From positions 117,313 through 181,312 of the forward strand of contig CAYFIB010000001.1 in NCBI GenBank assembly GCA_964342855.1: a stretch of 64,000 nucleotides of DNA, given 5' to 3'. Shown piece after piece: positions 34,284 to 42,334 of this stretch. The stretch's first letter is position 1. Each line of letters starts with the position of its first letter. The notes under the pieces were generated by a model. The model searched no databases and was not told the DNA's origin. It saw only the letters and a list, made by a program, of their open reading frames with translations. The stretch comes from JBCBJX01 sp964342855 (lineage in GTDB: Bacteria; Pseudomonadota; Alphaproteobacteria; Caulobacterales; Parvularculaceae). The translations under genes were made by a program, and so were the position numbers.

Positions 34284-35930
34284 TCACCAGAATACGACGT
34301 ACACAAGCGCGAGAAGCGCTATTGCAGCGATGGCCAGCACGTTGAAGGTGATAGTCGTGCCGAAACCGATATCGCCGCGGCGAACCGGCTGGTCCTCACG
34401 TGGCGCGGGCGTCACCCGCGATACGACAAGGCCCGCCGCGACGCAAATGAGGAACACGAACCAGATCCGCACGACGAACGGCATGGCGAGCGCATCGAGC
34501 CCCATGGCGCCGAGGAACCCGCCGCCTATGCCGCCGAGCGCCGCCGGATTGGCGAGCGACCAGAAGAATAAGGAGACGGCGACGGAGCCGACCAGCACCG
34601 CGAAGGCGCCGGCTGTGTTCGCGCGTTTGTCGAAAAACCCGAGCAGGAAGATCGCGACCACCCCCGGCGCGATGAAGCCGGTGTACTCCTGCACCGTCTG
34701 AAAAGCGCTTTCGAACCCGCCGAGGAACGGTTTCGCGAGCACGAGCGCGATCGCCATCGCCGTCAGCGAGGTCGCGCGCCCGATGGTCACGTAATGTTGT
34801 TCATCCCTGTTCGGCGCGAACGCGCGGTAGACGTCCATGGTGAAGATCGTCGAGATCGAGTTCATCATCGAGGCGAGCGACGAGACGACGGCGGCGATGA
34901 GCGCGGCGAAGACGACGCCTTTGAGCCCGGCGGGAAGCAGCCCCATGAGCACGCCGTAAGTGCGGTCCGAGCGCGCGGTCAGCTCGTCGAGCGGCAGAAC
35001 GCCGTCGCGCGCCAGAATAAGCGCCGCGATGCCCGGCACGACGACGATGACAGGAATGAAGAGCTTCAGGAACGCAGCAAAGGCGAGGCCCGTCTGCGCC
35101 TCGGCGAGGCTTTCCGCGCCAAGCGCGCGCTGAATGATGTACTGATTGAAACCCCAATAGGAGAAATGAAGCACCCAGAGGCCGCCGAGCAGCGTCCATA
35201 TCCCCGGCAGATCCTCGTAGTTCGGATGATCGCGGTTGAGGATCATCTCGAAGTGGCCCGGGACCTCCTGCGTCAGACGCGAGAACCCGGCGAGAGGGCC
35301 CGCTCCGTTCGCGACCAGATCAAGCGCCAGCCAGGTGATGATGAGACCGCCGACGATCAGCACGACCACCTGAATGATGTCCGTGAGCGCGACCGCTTTA
35401 AGACCGCCGTAAATCGAGTAGACGACGGCGAACGCCGCAAGGCCGAACATGGCGGGCAGGACGGAAATTCCCGATACGGCTGAAACAGCGAGGCCGCCGA
35501 GCCAGAGAACAGTCGTCAGATTCACGGCCGTATAGAGCGCGATCCAGTAGACCGACATGAGCGACTTCACGCCGCCTCCGTACCGCTGATCGAGGAACTG
35601 CGGCATCGTATAGATGCCGCGCTTCAGAAAGATCGGCAGAAAGAATTTCGCGACGATGATGAGCACGAGGGCCGCCTGAAGCTCGTAGGCGGCGATGGCG
35701 ACGCCGACGACGAAGCCCTGTCCCGACTGGCCGATGATCTGTTCCGCCGAAATATTGGCGGCGATGAGCGACGCCCCGATCGCCCACCAGGGGAGCGCCT
35801 TGCCCGCGAGGAAATAATCCTCCGTGCCTTTTGTTTCGCCCGCTGGTTCGCGGGAGACGAAGAGCGCGAGCCCCAGAAGGACCGCCCCGTAAATGGCGAT
35901 CACCAGCAGATCAAGTCCGGTCAGACCCAT
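34284..35930 (-). CDS. Sodium/solute symporter (SSS family), probable sugar carrier
   Basis: 548 residues with about fourteen membrane helices. The early region (DYFLAGKALPWWAIGASLIAANISAEQIIGQSGQGF) and YTMPQFLDQRYG match the SGLT branch of the SSS family, which includes bacterial glucose/galactose carriers. It takes up a sugar with sodium through the inner membrane. Beside a GH97 alpha-glucosidase, glucose is the natural guess. The GGGGAG ribosome site is close to the ATG. It lies downstream of GH97 on the same strand with a 122-base gap, so it may be cotranscribed or have its own promoter. Confidence 0.9.
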   Translation of the reverse strand: MGLTGLDLLVIAIYGAVLLGLALFVSREPAGETKGTEDYFLAGKALPWWAIGASLIAANISAEQIIGQSGQGFVVGVAIAAYELQAALVLIIVAKFFLPIFLKRGIYTMPQFLDQRYGGGVKSLMSVYWIALYTAVNLTTVLWLGGLAVSAVSGISVLPAMFGLAAFAVVYSIYGGLKAVALTDIIQVVVLIVGGLIITWLALDLVANGAGPLAGFSRLTQEVPGHFEMILNRDHPNYEDLPGIWTLLGGLWVLHFSYWGFNQYIIQRALGAESLAEAQTGLAFAAFLKLFIPVIVVVPGIAALILARDGVLPLDELTARSDRTYGVLMGLLPAGLKGVVFAALIAAVVSSLASMMNSISTIFTMDVYRAFAPNRDEQHYVTIGRATSLTAMAIALVLAKPFLGGFESAFQTVQEYTGFIAPGVVAIFLLGFFDKRANTAGAFAVLVGSVAVSLFFWSLANPAALGGIGGGFLGAMGLDALAMPFVVRIWFVFLICVAAGLVVSRVTPAPREDQPVRRGDIGFGTTITFNVLAIAAIALLALVYVVFW

Positions 35931-36052
35931 AACTCCCCTCGCCGGACGGCTCTCTCTTTGCGTCCATCGCTTCGCCTGTCATGTCGCGGCGCACCGACGG
36001 CGATGATCAGAGATGCGCCCTACGACACGTACACTGAAGTCGAACCCTACAG

Positions 36053-38128
36053 CTACTTCACCCGGAACCTCACAGCCGCTCCGCCGCCGGTGGAGAGGGG
36101 TAGCGCCAATACTGTTTCAGACGTCACATCGCGGCGCTCGATGACAATATCATACGGATTCTCGTCGTAATCGGCTTTTTCACCATCGCGATAAATTTCC
36201 GCCGTGTACGACTTGCCTGATTCGAGAAAGTCGAGGGATACGCTCAGTTCGCGCGCTTTTTCGTCTGTCAGGGCGCCGAGATACCAGTCCGTGCCGCCGC
36301 GTTCCTGGCGCGCAACCACGACGAATTCGCCGATTTCGCCCTCGAGCGCGACGCTTTTTTCCCAGTCCGTCGGAACATCCTTGATGAACTGAAACGCCTC
36401 CGGATGTTTCTCATAGTTTTCCGGCAGGTCGGCGGCCATCTGAATGGGGCTGTAGAGAACGACATAGAGGGACAGCTGCTTCGCCAAAGTCGTCTCCACG
36501 CGGCTGCGCGTATCGGAGCGAGGCATATCAGGCCGCAGGGGCGGACGTTCATTCGGGCGAAGATCAAAAATTCCCGGCGTGAAGTCCATCGGGCCGGACA
36601 GCATGCGGGTAAACGGAATGATCGCGGTGTGCTCGGGTGGATTCGGCGGGATCGCCCAGGCGTTATACTCCTGCCCGCGCGCGCCTTCTCGCGAAATCCA
36701 GTTCGGATACGTCCGACGGAGCCCGGTATCCTTCACCGGCTCATGCGGGTTGATGGATATCCTGTGCTCGGCGGCCTTCCTCACGACGCTCAGGTGATGA
36801 TCGACCGCAAACTGACCGTCATGCCATTCGTAGTGACGCACGCCGCGTTTATCGGTCCGTTCTAGGCGCCCGCCATCGGCGACATAGCCCGTTTTCACCT
36901 GACGCACGCCGGATTTCTCATAGAGATCAAACGCGTCATCAAGCTGATTCTCATAATTCGTGACGTCGCCGGATGTCTCATGATGCCCGACCAACCGAAC
37001 GCCCGTCTTCTCCGCGTGGGCAGCGATCGCGTCGATATCGAAGTCCGGATACGGCTCAGTGAATCGGAAAAGCGATCCGTTGTTGAACCAGTCGCCGTCC
37101 CAGCCGATGTTCCAGCCTTCGACAAGCACACCCTTGAAGCCGTGCTTTTCAGCGAAGTCCATGTACCGGATCGTTTCTTCCGTCGTCGCCCCGTGGATCG
37201 TATCGTTCCCCCACGACCGGTCGCGGATGTGCATCGCCCACCAGATGCCGACATATTTTCCGGGTTCGACCCAGGAAACATCACCGAGCGCGTTCGGCTC
37301 ATTGAGGTTCAGGATGAGGCGTGAGTTCATCAGGTCGACCGCGCGCGCGCCGATCTGGATTGTTCGCCATGGCGTCTTGAACGGCAGACGCGTCTTGACG
37401 AGAACGCCGTCCGACCACGGCGAAAGATCGGCTTTGAACCGACCTTCGCGGGATTGTTTGAGCGACATGCCGGAGTAATCGACCAGCGCCGCTTCATGGA
37501 TTGAGAGGTAGACGCCACCGGGCGTCTTCATCGTCATCGGCGTATGGGCGAGCAGCGCTTCCGTCGCCGGCGTTTCCTCATAAAGATATTCATAGCGGTT
37601 CCAGCCGCGCGATGGGATCCACCATGCTGTGGTAGCCGGATCGACGGTGAATTCCGTCAGCTCATTGACGATTTCGACTCTAGACCTGAACGCCGCCTGC
37701 TTCGGAACTTCGTAGCGGAACCCGACGCCGTCATCGAACACCCGCATGCGCACGACCATGCGCCGACGCGGGCCATCGTTTGAGGTGAATGTCACCGCGA
37801 CTTCGTTATAGTGATCGCGGACCAGACGGTCTTCGCCCCACGGCTGCTCCCAGCTCTCATCGTGCGTCCGACGCTCGACACTGGCGATCTGGAGACCGCG
37901 ATCGAACCCGAAATCGTCTGCAAACAATATTCCCAGCGCGGACGGAGCGACGACCTGATCACCATTGAAAGCCGCCGAATATCGCGCCGCACCACCATCA
38001 TCGGTGAGTGTGACGATGATGTTGTTGTCTGGCGACGCGACGACGACTTCTTCAGCCAACGAACGATCGATGGGCGCGCCGAGCGCCGCGAGGGCGACCC
38101 CCACAGCGAAAATCATCACCTGTCGCAT
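36053..38128 (-). CDS. GH97 alpha-glucosidase (SusB-like, probably inverting)
   Basis: 691 residues from ATG 38128 (GGAG 7 bases upstream); a signal peptide of about 25 residues follows (VALAALGAPIDRSLAEE). The domain order is that of GH97: N-terminal beta-super-sandwich, (beta/alpha)8 barrel, C-terminal beta-domain. The barrel contains HHETSGDVTNYE, QVKTGYVADGG, INPHEPVKDTGLRRTYPN and SREGARGQEYN, with Glu at the positions of the inverting SusB enzyme rather than the Asp nucleophile of retaining members. It removes glucose from alpha-glucan oligosaccharides, presumably in the periplasm. A longer upstream frame lacks any ribosome site. Confidence 0.92.
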   Translation of the reverse strand: MRQVMIFAVGVALAALGAPIDRSLAEEVVVASPDNNIIVTLTDDGGAARYSAAFNGDQVVAPSALGILFADDFGFDRGLQIASVERRTHDESWEQPWGEDRLVRDHYNEVAVTFTSNDGPRRRMVVRMRVFDDGVGFRYEVPKQAAFRSRVEIVNELTEFTVDPATTAWWIPSRGWNRYEYLYEETPATEALLAHTPMTMKTPGGVYLSIHEAALVDYSGMSLKQSREGRFKADLSPWSDGVLVKTRLPFKTPWRTIQIGARAVDLMNSRLILNLNEPNALGDVSWVEPGKYVGIWWAMHIRDRSWGNDTIHGATTEETIRYMDFAEKHGFKGVLVEGWNIGWDGDWFNNGSLFRFTEPYPDFDIDAIAAHAEKTGVRLVGHHETSGDVTNYENQLDDAFDLYEKSGVRQVKTGYVADGGRLERTDKRGVRHYEWHDGQFAVDHHLSVVRKAAEHRISINPHEPVKDTGLRRTYPNWISREGARGQEYNAWAIPPNPPEHTAIIPFTRMLSGPMDFTPGIFDLRPNERPPLRPDMPRSDTRSRVETTLAKQLSLYVVLYSPIQMAADLPENYEKHPEAFQFIKDVPTDWEKSVALEGEIGEFVVVARQERGGTDWYLGALTDEKARELSVSLDFLESGKSYTAEIYRDGEKADYDENPYDIVIERRDVTSETVLALPLSTGGGAAVRFRVK

Positions 38129-38400
38129 CGCGGTTCTCCATATGGTTCGCAGAAGGTCGCTTTTCTTGACGCGACTGGACCGCATAAAAATGCCTGAAAA
38201 ATACTGCAAACTCAACTGACGTACTGATAAAATGGATTGTGCGGCGCAACAATACTCTCGTTCGGAAGCGTTGATTTAGATTGCTGAAGCGAGCTTCCAG
38301 AGAGTGTGCCCCCCGCCAGAACAGGGCTGCAATTTTTTACATTTCACGACACCCATGGCGTCCCGGTCGGAGCCGACGCCGCCGCTCGCCCCTTAGAGCG
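38129..38400 (-). other. Intergenic region upstream of GH97
   Basis: About 270 bases between the GH97 start and the end of the DUF6445 gene. CTGCAAA at 38204-38210 (TTTGCAG on the coding strand) matches the core of the candidate operators near the amylase and maltose-carrier genes. The region is AT-richer than its surroundings. No small gene is apparent. Confidence 0.4.
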
Positions 38401-39159
38401 TCAGTCCCAGCGGATGAACGTGCTGATCGTCAGCCGGCCGCGCGATGGGGTCGGATCCAGAGGCGCGTCCCGTCTGATTTCCCCTGAATGAAGAGCGTTC
38501 GAGAAATACGCCGCGACACGGTTGAACCGCGCGTCTACGCCGCCGACTTTTTCAAACAGATCCGTATCGCCCTCAATATATTGTGCGGGCGGAACGCCCT
38601 TCGTCTTCACCGAGCGCACAAGGCTTGCCGAATAGCGGCCGAAGCGGTCTGGACCCATTCTCAGCCAACCGGTCTCCCGGTGTCGAAAGAAGTTCGTGCC
38701 GCCGAACGGAGAGCCGACAAGATAGTGGATCACCGCAAGCTGGTTCAGGTGCGTCGTGTCGATATGCGGCAGCCGTTGCGGCAGCGCGAGCGCGCTCGGC
38801 GGCGTGCTGACGATGGAGAAATGCCGCAAGGCGATGGTCGGTTTCGCGGATTCCGGCAGCGCGAAGACGTCGCCGAGATGCGGCGTCAGCAGCTCGATGA
38901 CAGCCTCTCCATAGGCCGCAGGCGCCTCGGCGCGAACGCCGGGGAAGTGCTGCCCGTTGCCCGCGATCGGCGCCCAGTCCGCCACAAGGGCGATGGCGCG
39001 CAGGCCGTTCGGGTCCTCGAACGCATTGTCGACGATCAAAACGGGCGCGTCATCCCCGCCCATATGCTCAATTTGCTCGATACGGTTGCGACTCAGCGCG
39101 AAATTGGGATCGTCGTGCATGTCGAAAACCCGGTACTTGCTGCGAACGCCTGTATTCAT
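38401..39159 (-). CDS. DUF6445-family protein, dioxygenase-like
   Basis: 252 residues from ATG 39159 (a longer frame runs into the halogenase gene on the other strand and is not supported). The sequence resembles the DUF6445 family found next to TonB receptors and tryptophan halogenases. Key residues fit a prolyl-hydroxylase-like Fe(II)/2-oxoglutarate site: His132 and Asp134 (PHIDTTHLNQLAVIHYL), His224 (NALHSGE) and Arg242 before the last strand (GRLTISTFIRW). This assignment is my inference from residue order. No signal peptide. It is divergent from the first halogenase with a 76-base gap. Confidence 0.78.
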   Translation of the reverse strand: MNTGVRSKYRVFDMHDDPNFALSRNRIEQIEHMGGDDAPVLIVDNAFEDPNGLRAIALVADWAPIAGNGQHFPGVRAEAPAAYGEAVIELLTPHLGDVFALPESAKPTIALRHFSIVSTPPSALALPQRLPHIDTTHLNQLAVIHYLVGSPFGGTNFFRHRETGWLRMGPDRFGRYSASLVRSVKTKGVPPAQYIEGDTDLFEKVGGVDARFNRVAAYFSNALHSGEIRRDAPLDPTPSRGRLTISTFIRWD

Positions 39160-39235
39160 CAGGACTTCGATGTTATCGTGACGCCGATCCACTGACGCGT
39201 CCACAGACGAACGCTGCGCCAATAACGAGGAACGC

Positions 39236-40756
39236 GTGAACGAGAATTCCAACGCCCGCGCACTGCGCAGCATCGCCATCATCGGCGGCGGTTCGGCGGG
39301 CTGGATGACGGCGGCGGCGCTCGCCAACGCCGTCGGCGACCATTGCAGCATCAACCTCATTGAGTCGGAAGAGATCGGCACGGTCGGCGTCGGGGAAGCG
39401 ACGATCCCGCCGATCCGATCCTTCAACCAGCGCCTTGGCATTGATGAAGCGACGTTCGTCCGCGAGACGCAGGGCTCTTTCAAGCTCGGCATTGAATTCG
39501 TCGACTGGACGAGACGCGGCCAACGGTATTTTCACCCCTTTGGTCAGTACGGCGTCGATTTCGACCAGGTACCTTTTTATCACTACTGGCTGCGCGAGCA
39601 TCTCGCGGGGCGCGCCGGCGACATTGAAGACTACTGTATGGCGTGGGCCGCCGCGCAGGGCGGAAAATTCACTCATCCCTCGCCGGACCGCCGCAATCTT
39701 CTGTCCACCCTCGACTACGCCTACCATTTCGACGCCAGCATGTACGCACGGTTCCTGCGCCGTTACGCCGAAGCACGCGGCGTCGTGCGTACAGAAGGGC
39801 GTGTCGAGACCGTTCATCTCGATGTTGAGACCGGAAACATCGACCGCGTGCAACTCGCCGACGGTCGGGCGATCGCGGCTGATTTCTTCATCGACTGCAG
39901 CGGGTTTCGGGGGCTCCTCATTCAGGAAGCCCTGCGCGTCGGGTATATCGACTGGACGCACTGGCTGCCCTGCGATCGAGCAGCGGCGGCGCCCTGCGCC
40001 AGTTCCGATCCGTTTACGCCCTATACGCGCTCGACCGCACGAGAGGCCGGCTGGCAGTGGCGCATTCCGCTGCAGCATCGCACCGGCAACGGCTATGTCT
40101 ACTGCTCGCAGTTTATTTCCGATGACGCAGCGCAGGCGACCCTTCTTGAAAATCTCGACGGCGAAGCGCTGGCCGATCCGCGTCTTCTGAGGTTTGTAAC
40201 TGGCCGGCGGCGAAAGTTCTGGCATCGGAACTGCGTCGCCATCGGACTTTCAGCCGGTTTCATGGAACCGCTTGAATCGACCAGCCTTCACCTCATCCAG
40301 TTCGCCATCATGCGGCTGCTGGTTCTCCTGCCAGACCGGGACCTCTCGCCATTACTGGAAGCAGAGTACAACCGTCTGACGGGGGAGGAGTACGAACGCA
40401 TCCGCGATTTCCTCATCCTTCACTATCACGCAACAGAACGACAGGATTCCGAACTCTGGCGGTACACGGCGTCGATGGAGATACCGGATACGCTGCAGTA
40501 CAAAATCGATCAGTATCGCGCGCACGGCGTGATCGTCGCTGAGGAGCGTGAGCTGTTCAAGAACCCGAGCTGGATCGCCGTTTTTCTCGGTCAGAACATC
40601 ACGCCGCAGAAAGCGCCGCCCATCGCCGACATGCGCGCTGGCGTTCCGGCCGCCGAACGCCTCGCGGACGTGAAACGGGCCATCGCCGATGCGGCGGCGG
40701 CGATGCCGTCCCACGGCGACTTCATCAACAGCTACTGCCGCGCGTCGCAGATCTGA
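39236..40756 (+). CDS. Flavin-dependent tryptophan-halogenase-family protein (first copy)
   Basis: 506 residues: FAD-binding GGGSAGW at 17-23, catalytic-type Lys83 in GSFKLGIEF, the halogenase hallmark WxWxIP as WQWRIP near 278-283, and Glu in GFMEPLESTS near 345. These features place it in the PF04820 family, which oxidises chloride or bromide to hypohalous acid and directs it through the lysine onto an indole or related ring. Start GTG 39236 is preceded by GAGGA at 5 bases. It overlaps the convergent second copy by 25 bases at their 3' ends. The TonB-receptor-associated branch has no settled natural substrate. Confidence 0.9.
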   Translation: MNENSNARALRSIAIIGGGSAGWMTAAALANAVGDHCSINLIESEEIGTVGVGEATIPPIRSFNQRLGIDEATFVRETQGSFKLGIEFVDWTRRGQRYFHPFGQYGVDFDQVPFYHYWLREHLAGRAGDIEDYCMAWAAAQGGKFTHPSPDRRNLLSTLDYAYHFDASMYARFLRRYAEARGVVRTEGRVETVHLDVETGNIDRVQLADGRAIAADFFIDCSGFRGLLIQEALRVGYIDWTHWLPCDRAAAAPCASSDPFTPYTRSTAREAGWQWRIPLQHRTGNGYVYCSQFISDDAAQATLLENLDGEALADPRLLRFVTGRRRKFWHRNCVAIGLSAGFMEPLESTSLHLIQFAIMRLLVLLPDRDLSPLLEAEYNRLTGEEYERIRDFLILHYHATERQDSELWRYTASMEIPDTLQYKIDQYRAHGVIVAEERELFKNPSWIAVFLGQNITPQKAPPIADMRAGVPAAERLADVKRAIADAAAAMPSHGDFINSYCRASQI

Positions 40757-42237
40757 TCGATAAAGGCGCCGTGATCCGGCAGCGGGTCGATGGACTTTTC
40801 GATGACCGTCCGTACATCCCGCATCAGATTATTCAACTGATCGACGGGGACACGGTCCGCCATGGCGTGCCAGCGGCGGGGGTGAACCCCCTGCCCGACC
40901 ATGACCTGGATCCAGCTGGCGTCGCGGAAGAGATCCTCGGGCTCCTTGTAGAGAACGCCCGTTTCGGCGAACAGAGCCATCTTGTCTTGAAGCGACTGCG
41001 GAATTTCCATCGCCCGGCAATATCGCCAGAACTCGGAATCGGTTCGTTCCGTCTGGTGATAATGGAGGATCAGGAAATCGCGAATGAGTTCGAACTCCTT
41101 CGCGACCTGCCGATTGTATTCGGCGCGGTTTGCATCCGGAAAACTCCGGTCCGGGAACAGCTCGATCAGGCGCGAAATGTTCGACTGGATGATGTGGATC
41201 GATGTCGATTCCAGCGGCTCTAGAAACCCACTGGAAAGGCCGATTGCGACGCAGTTCTTCTCCCAGAACGCCTCACGCCGCCCAGTCGTGAAGCGAAGCA
41301 GCATCGGGTCGGCCATTGCCGGCGCATCGAGCCCCGCTAGGAGCTCCGTCGCCGCCTCGTCCTCGCTCAGGAACTCCGAACAGAATACGTGACCGTTCCC
41401 GGTGCGGTGCTGAAGGGGGATGCGCCACCGCCAGCCCGCTTCCCCCGCCATGGACTTCGTGTACGGCAGAAGCGGCTCTACACGTTCGCAGGGCGCCGCG
41501 AAAGCGCGATCGCAGGGTAGCCAGCGCGACCAGTCCTGATATCCGACTCCAAGAGCCCCGGCGATCAGCAGCCCGCGAAAGCCGGAGCAGTCGATGAAGA
41601 GATCGCCGGCGACGCGCTCGCCCGATTTCAGCCGGACGGCGTCAATGAACCCCGTTTCTCCGTTGAGATCGACGCTTTCGACGAGGCCTTCCGTTCGTTG
41701 GACACCTGCTTTCTCCGCATACGCACGCAGATACTTCGCATAAAGACCCGCATCGAAATGAAATGCATAGGCGAGGCCGGTCATTGACGTGCGGCCGACG
41801 CGATCGAGCCGGCCAAACCTGTTGCGCGACGTCGCAGCGTAGTGGAGCGAGTAGTCCCACAGACTCCCCGCGAAGCCCTCCGCCTTCGCGCGAAGCCAGT
41901 AGTGATGGAAGGCGAGCGCGGCGATTGGCGCGCCAATGTCGCCGAACGTATGGATGTAGCTCTCTCCGAGACGCCCCCAGTCGGAGAACTCAATGCCGAG
42001 CTTGAACGTACCTTTCGTCTCGCGGATGAATTCGTCTTCATCAAGTCCGAGGACGCCGTTCAGGCGGCGGATCTGCGGGATTGTTGCCTCGCCGACACCG
42101 ACCGTTCCGATGGCGTCCGATTCGATCAGCCGTATCCGCACGTAATCGGGCAACAGCTTCGCCATGGCGGCGGCCGCGATCCAGCCCGCCGTGCCGCCGC
42201 CGACGATGACGACATCGCGTATGCGTCGGTCTTCCAT
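40732..42237 (-). CDS. Flavin-dependent tryptophan-halogenase-family protein (second copy)
   Basis: 501 residues from ATG 42237, which has GGAGG 4-5 bases upstream; an earlier in-frame start lacks a ribosome site. FAD motif GGGTAGW at 13-19, Lys79 in GTFKLGIEF, WRWRIP, and GFLEPLESTS are all intact, so it should be active. It is clearly a paralogue of the first copy (same motifs, similar length), but the two are encoded convergently, not in tandem. It lies downstream of the TonB receptor, separated by a strong terminator. Confidence 0.9.
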   Translation of the reverse strand: MEDRRIRDVVIVGGGTAGWIAAAAMAKLLPDYVRIRLIESDAIGTVGVGEATIPQIRRLNGVLGLDEDEFIRETKGTFKLGIEFSDWGRLGESYIHTFGDIGAPIAALAFHHYWLRAKAEGFAGSLWDYSLHYAATSRNRFGRLDRVGRTSMTGLAYAFHFDAGLYAKYLRAYAEKAGVQRTEGLVESVDLNGETGFIDAVRLKSGERVAGDLFIDCSGFRGLLIAGALGVGYQDWSRWLPCDRAFAAPCERVEPLLPYTKSMAGEAGWRWRIPLQHRTGNGHVFCSEFLSEDEAATELLAGLDAPAMADPMLLRFTTGRREAFWEKNCVAIGLSSGFLEPLESTSIHIIQSNISRLIELFPDRSFPDANRAEYNRQVAKEFELIRDFLILHYHQTERTDSEFWRYCRAMEIPQSLQDKMALFAETGVLYKEPEDLFRDASWIQVMVGQGVHPRRWHAMADRVPVDQLNNLMRDVRTVIEKSIDPLPDHGAFIDQICDARQ

Positions 42238-42278
42238 TTCGCCTCCATACGTTACAGCGCGCCGAACCATTCAAGCAC

Positions 42279-42310
42279 AAAAAACCGCCGATCGGAGGCC
42301 CGACCGGCGG
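42279..42310 (-). terminator. Rho-independent terminator after the maltose-locus TonB receptor
   Basis: CCGCCGATCGG (42285-42295) pairs with CCGACCGGCGG (42300-42310), one mismatch, loop of 4; on the minus strand it is followed by six T (A-run 42279-42284). It sits 25 bases past the receptor stop and before the second halogenase start. Confidence 0.85.
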
Positions 42311-42334
42311 CGAAGAGTTGGTGGTGGAGGATGG

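Noticed and set aside
39160..39492. N-terminal extension of the DUF6445 gene
   Set aside because: It runs antisense through the start of the halogenase gene without coding character.
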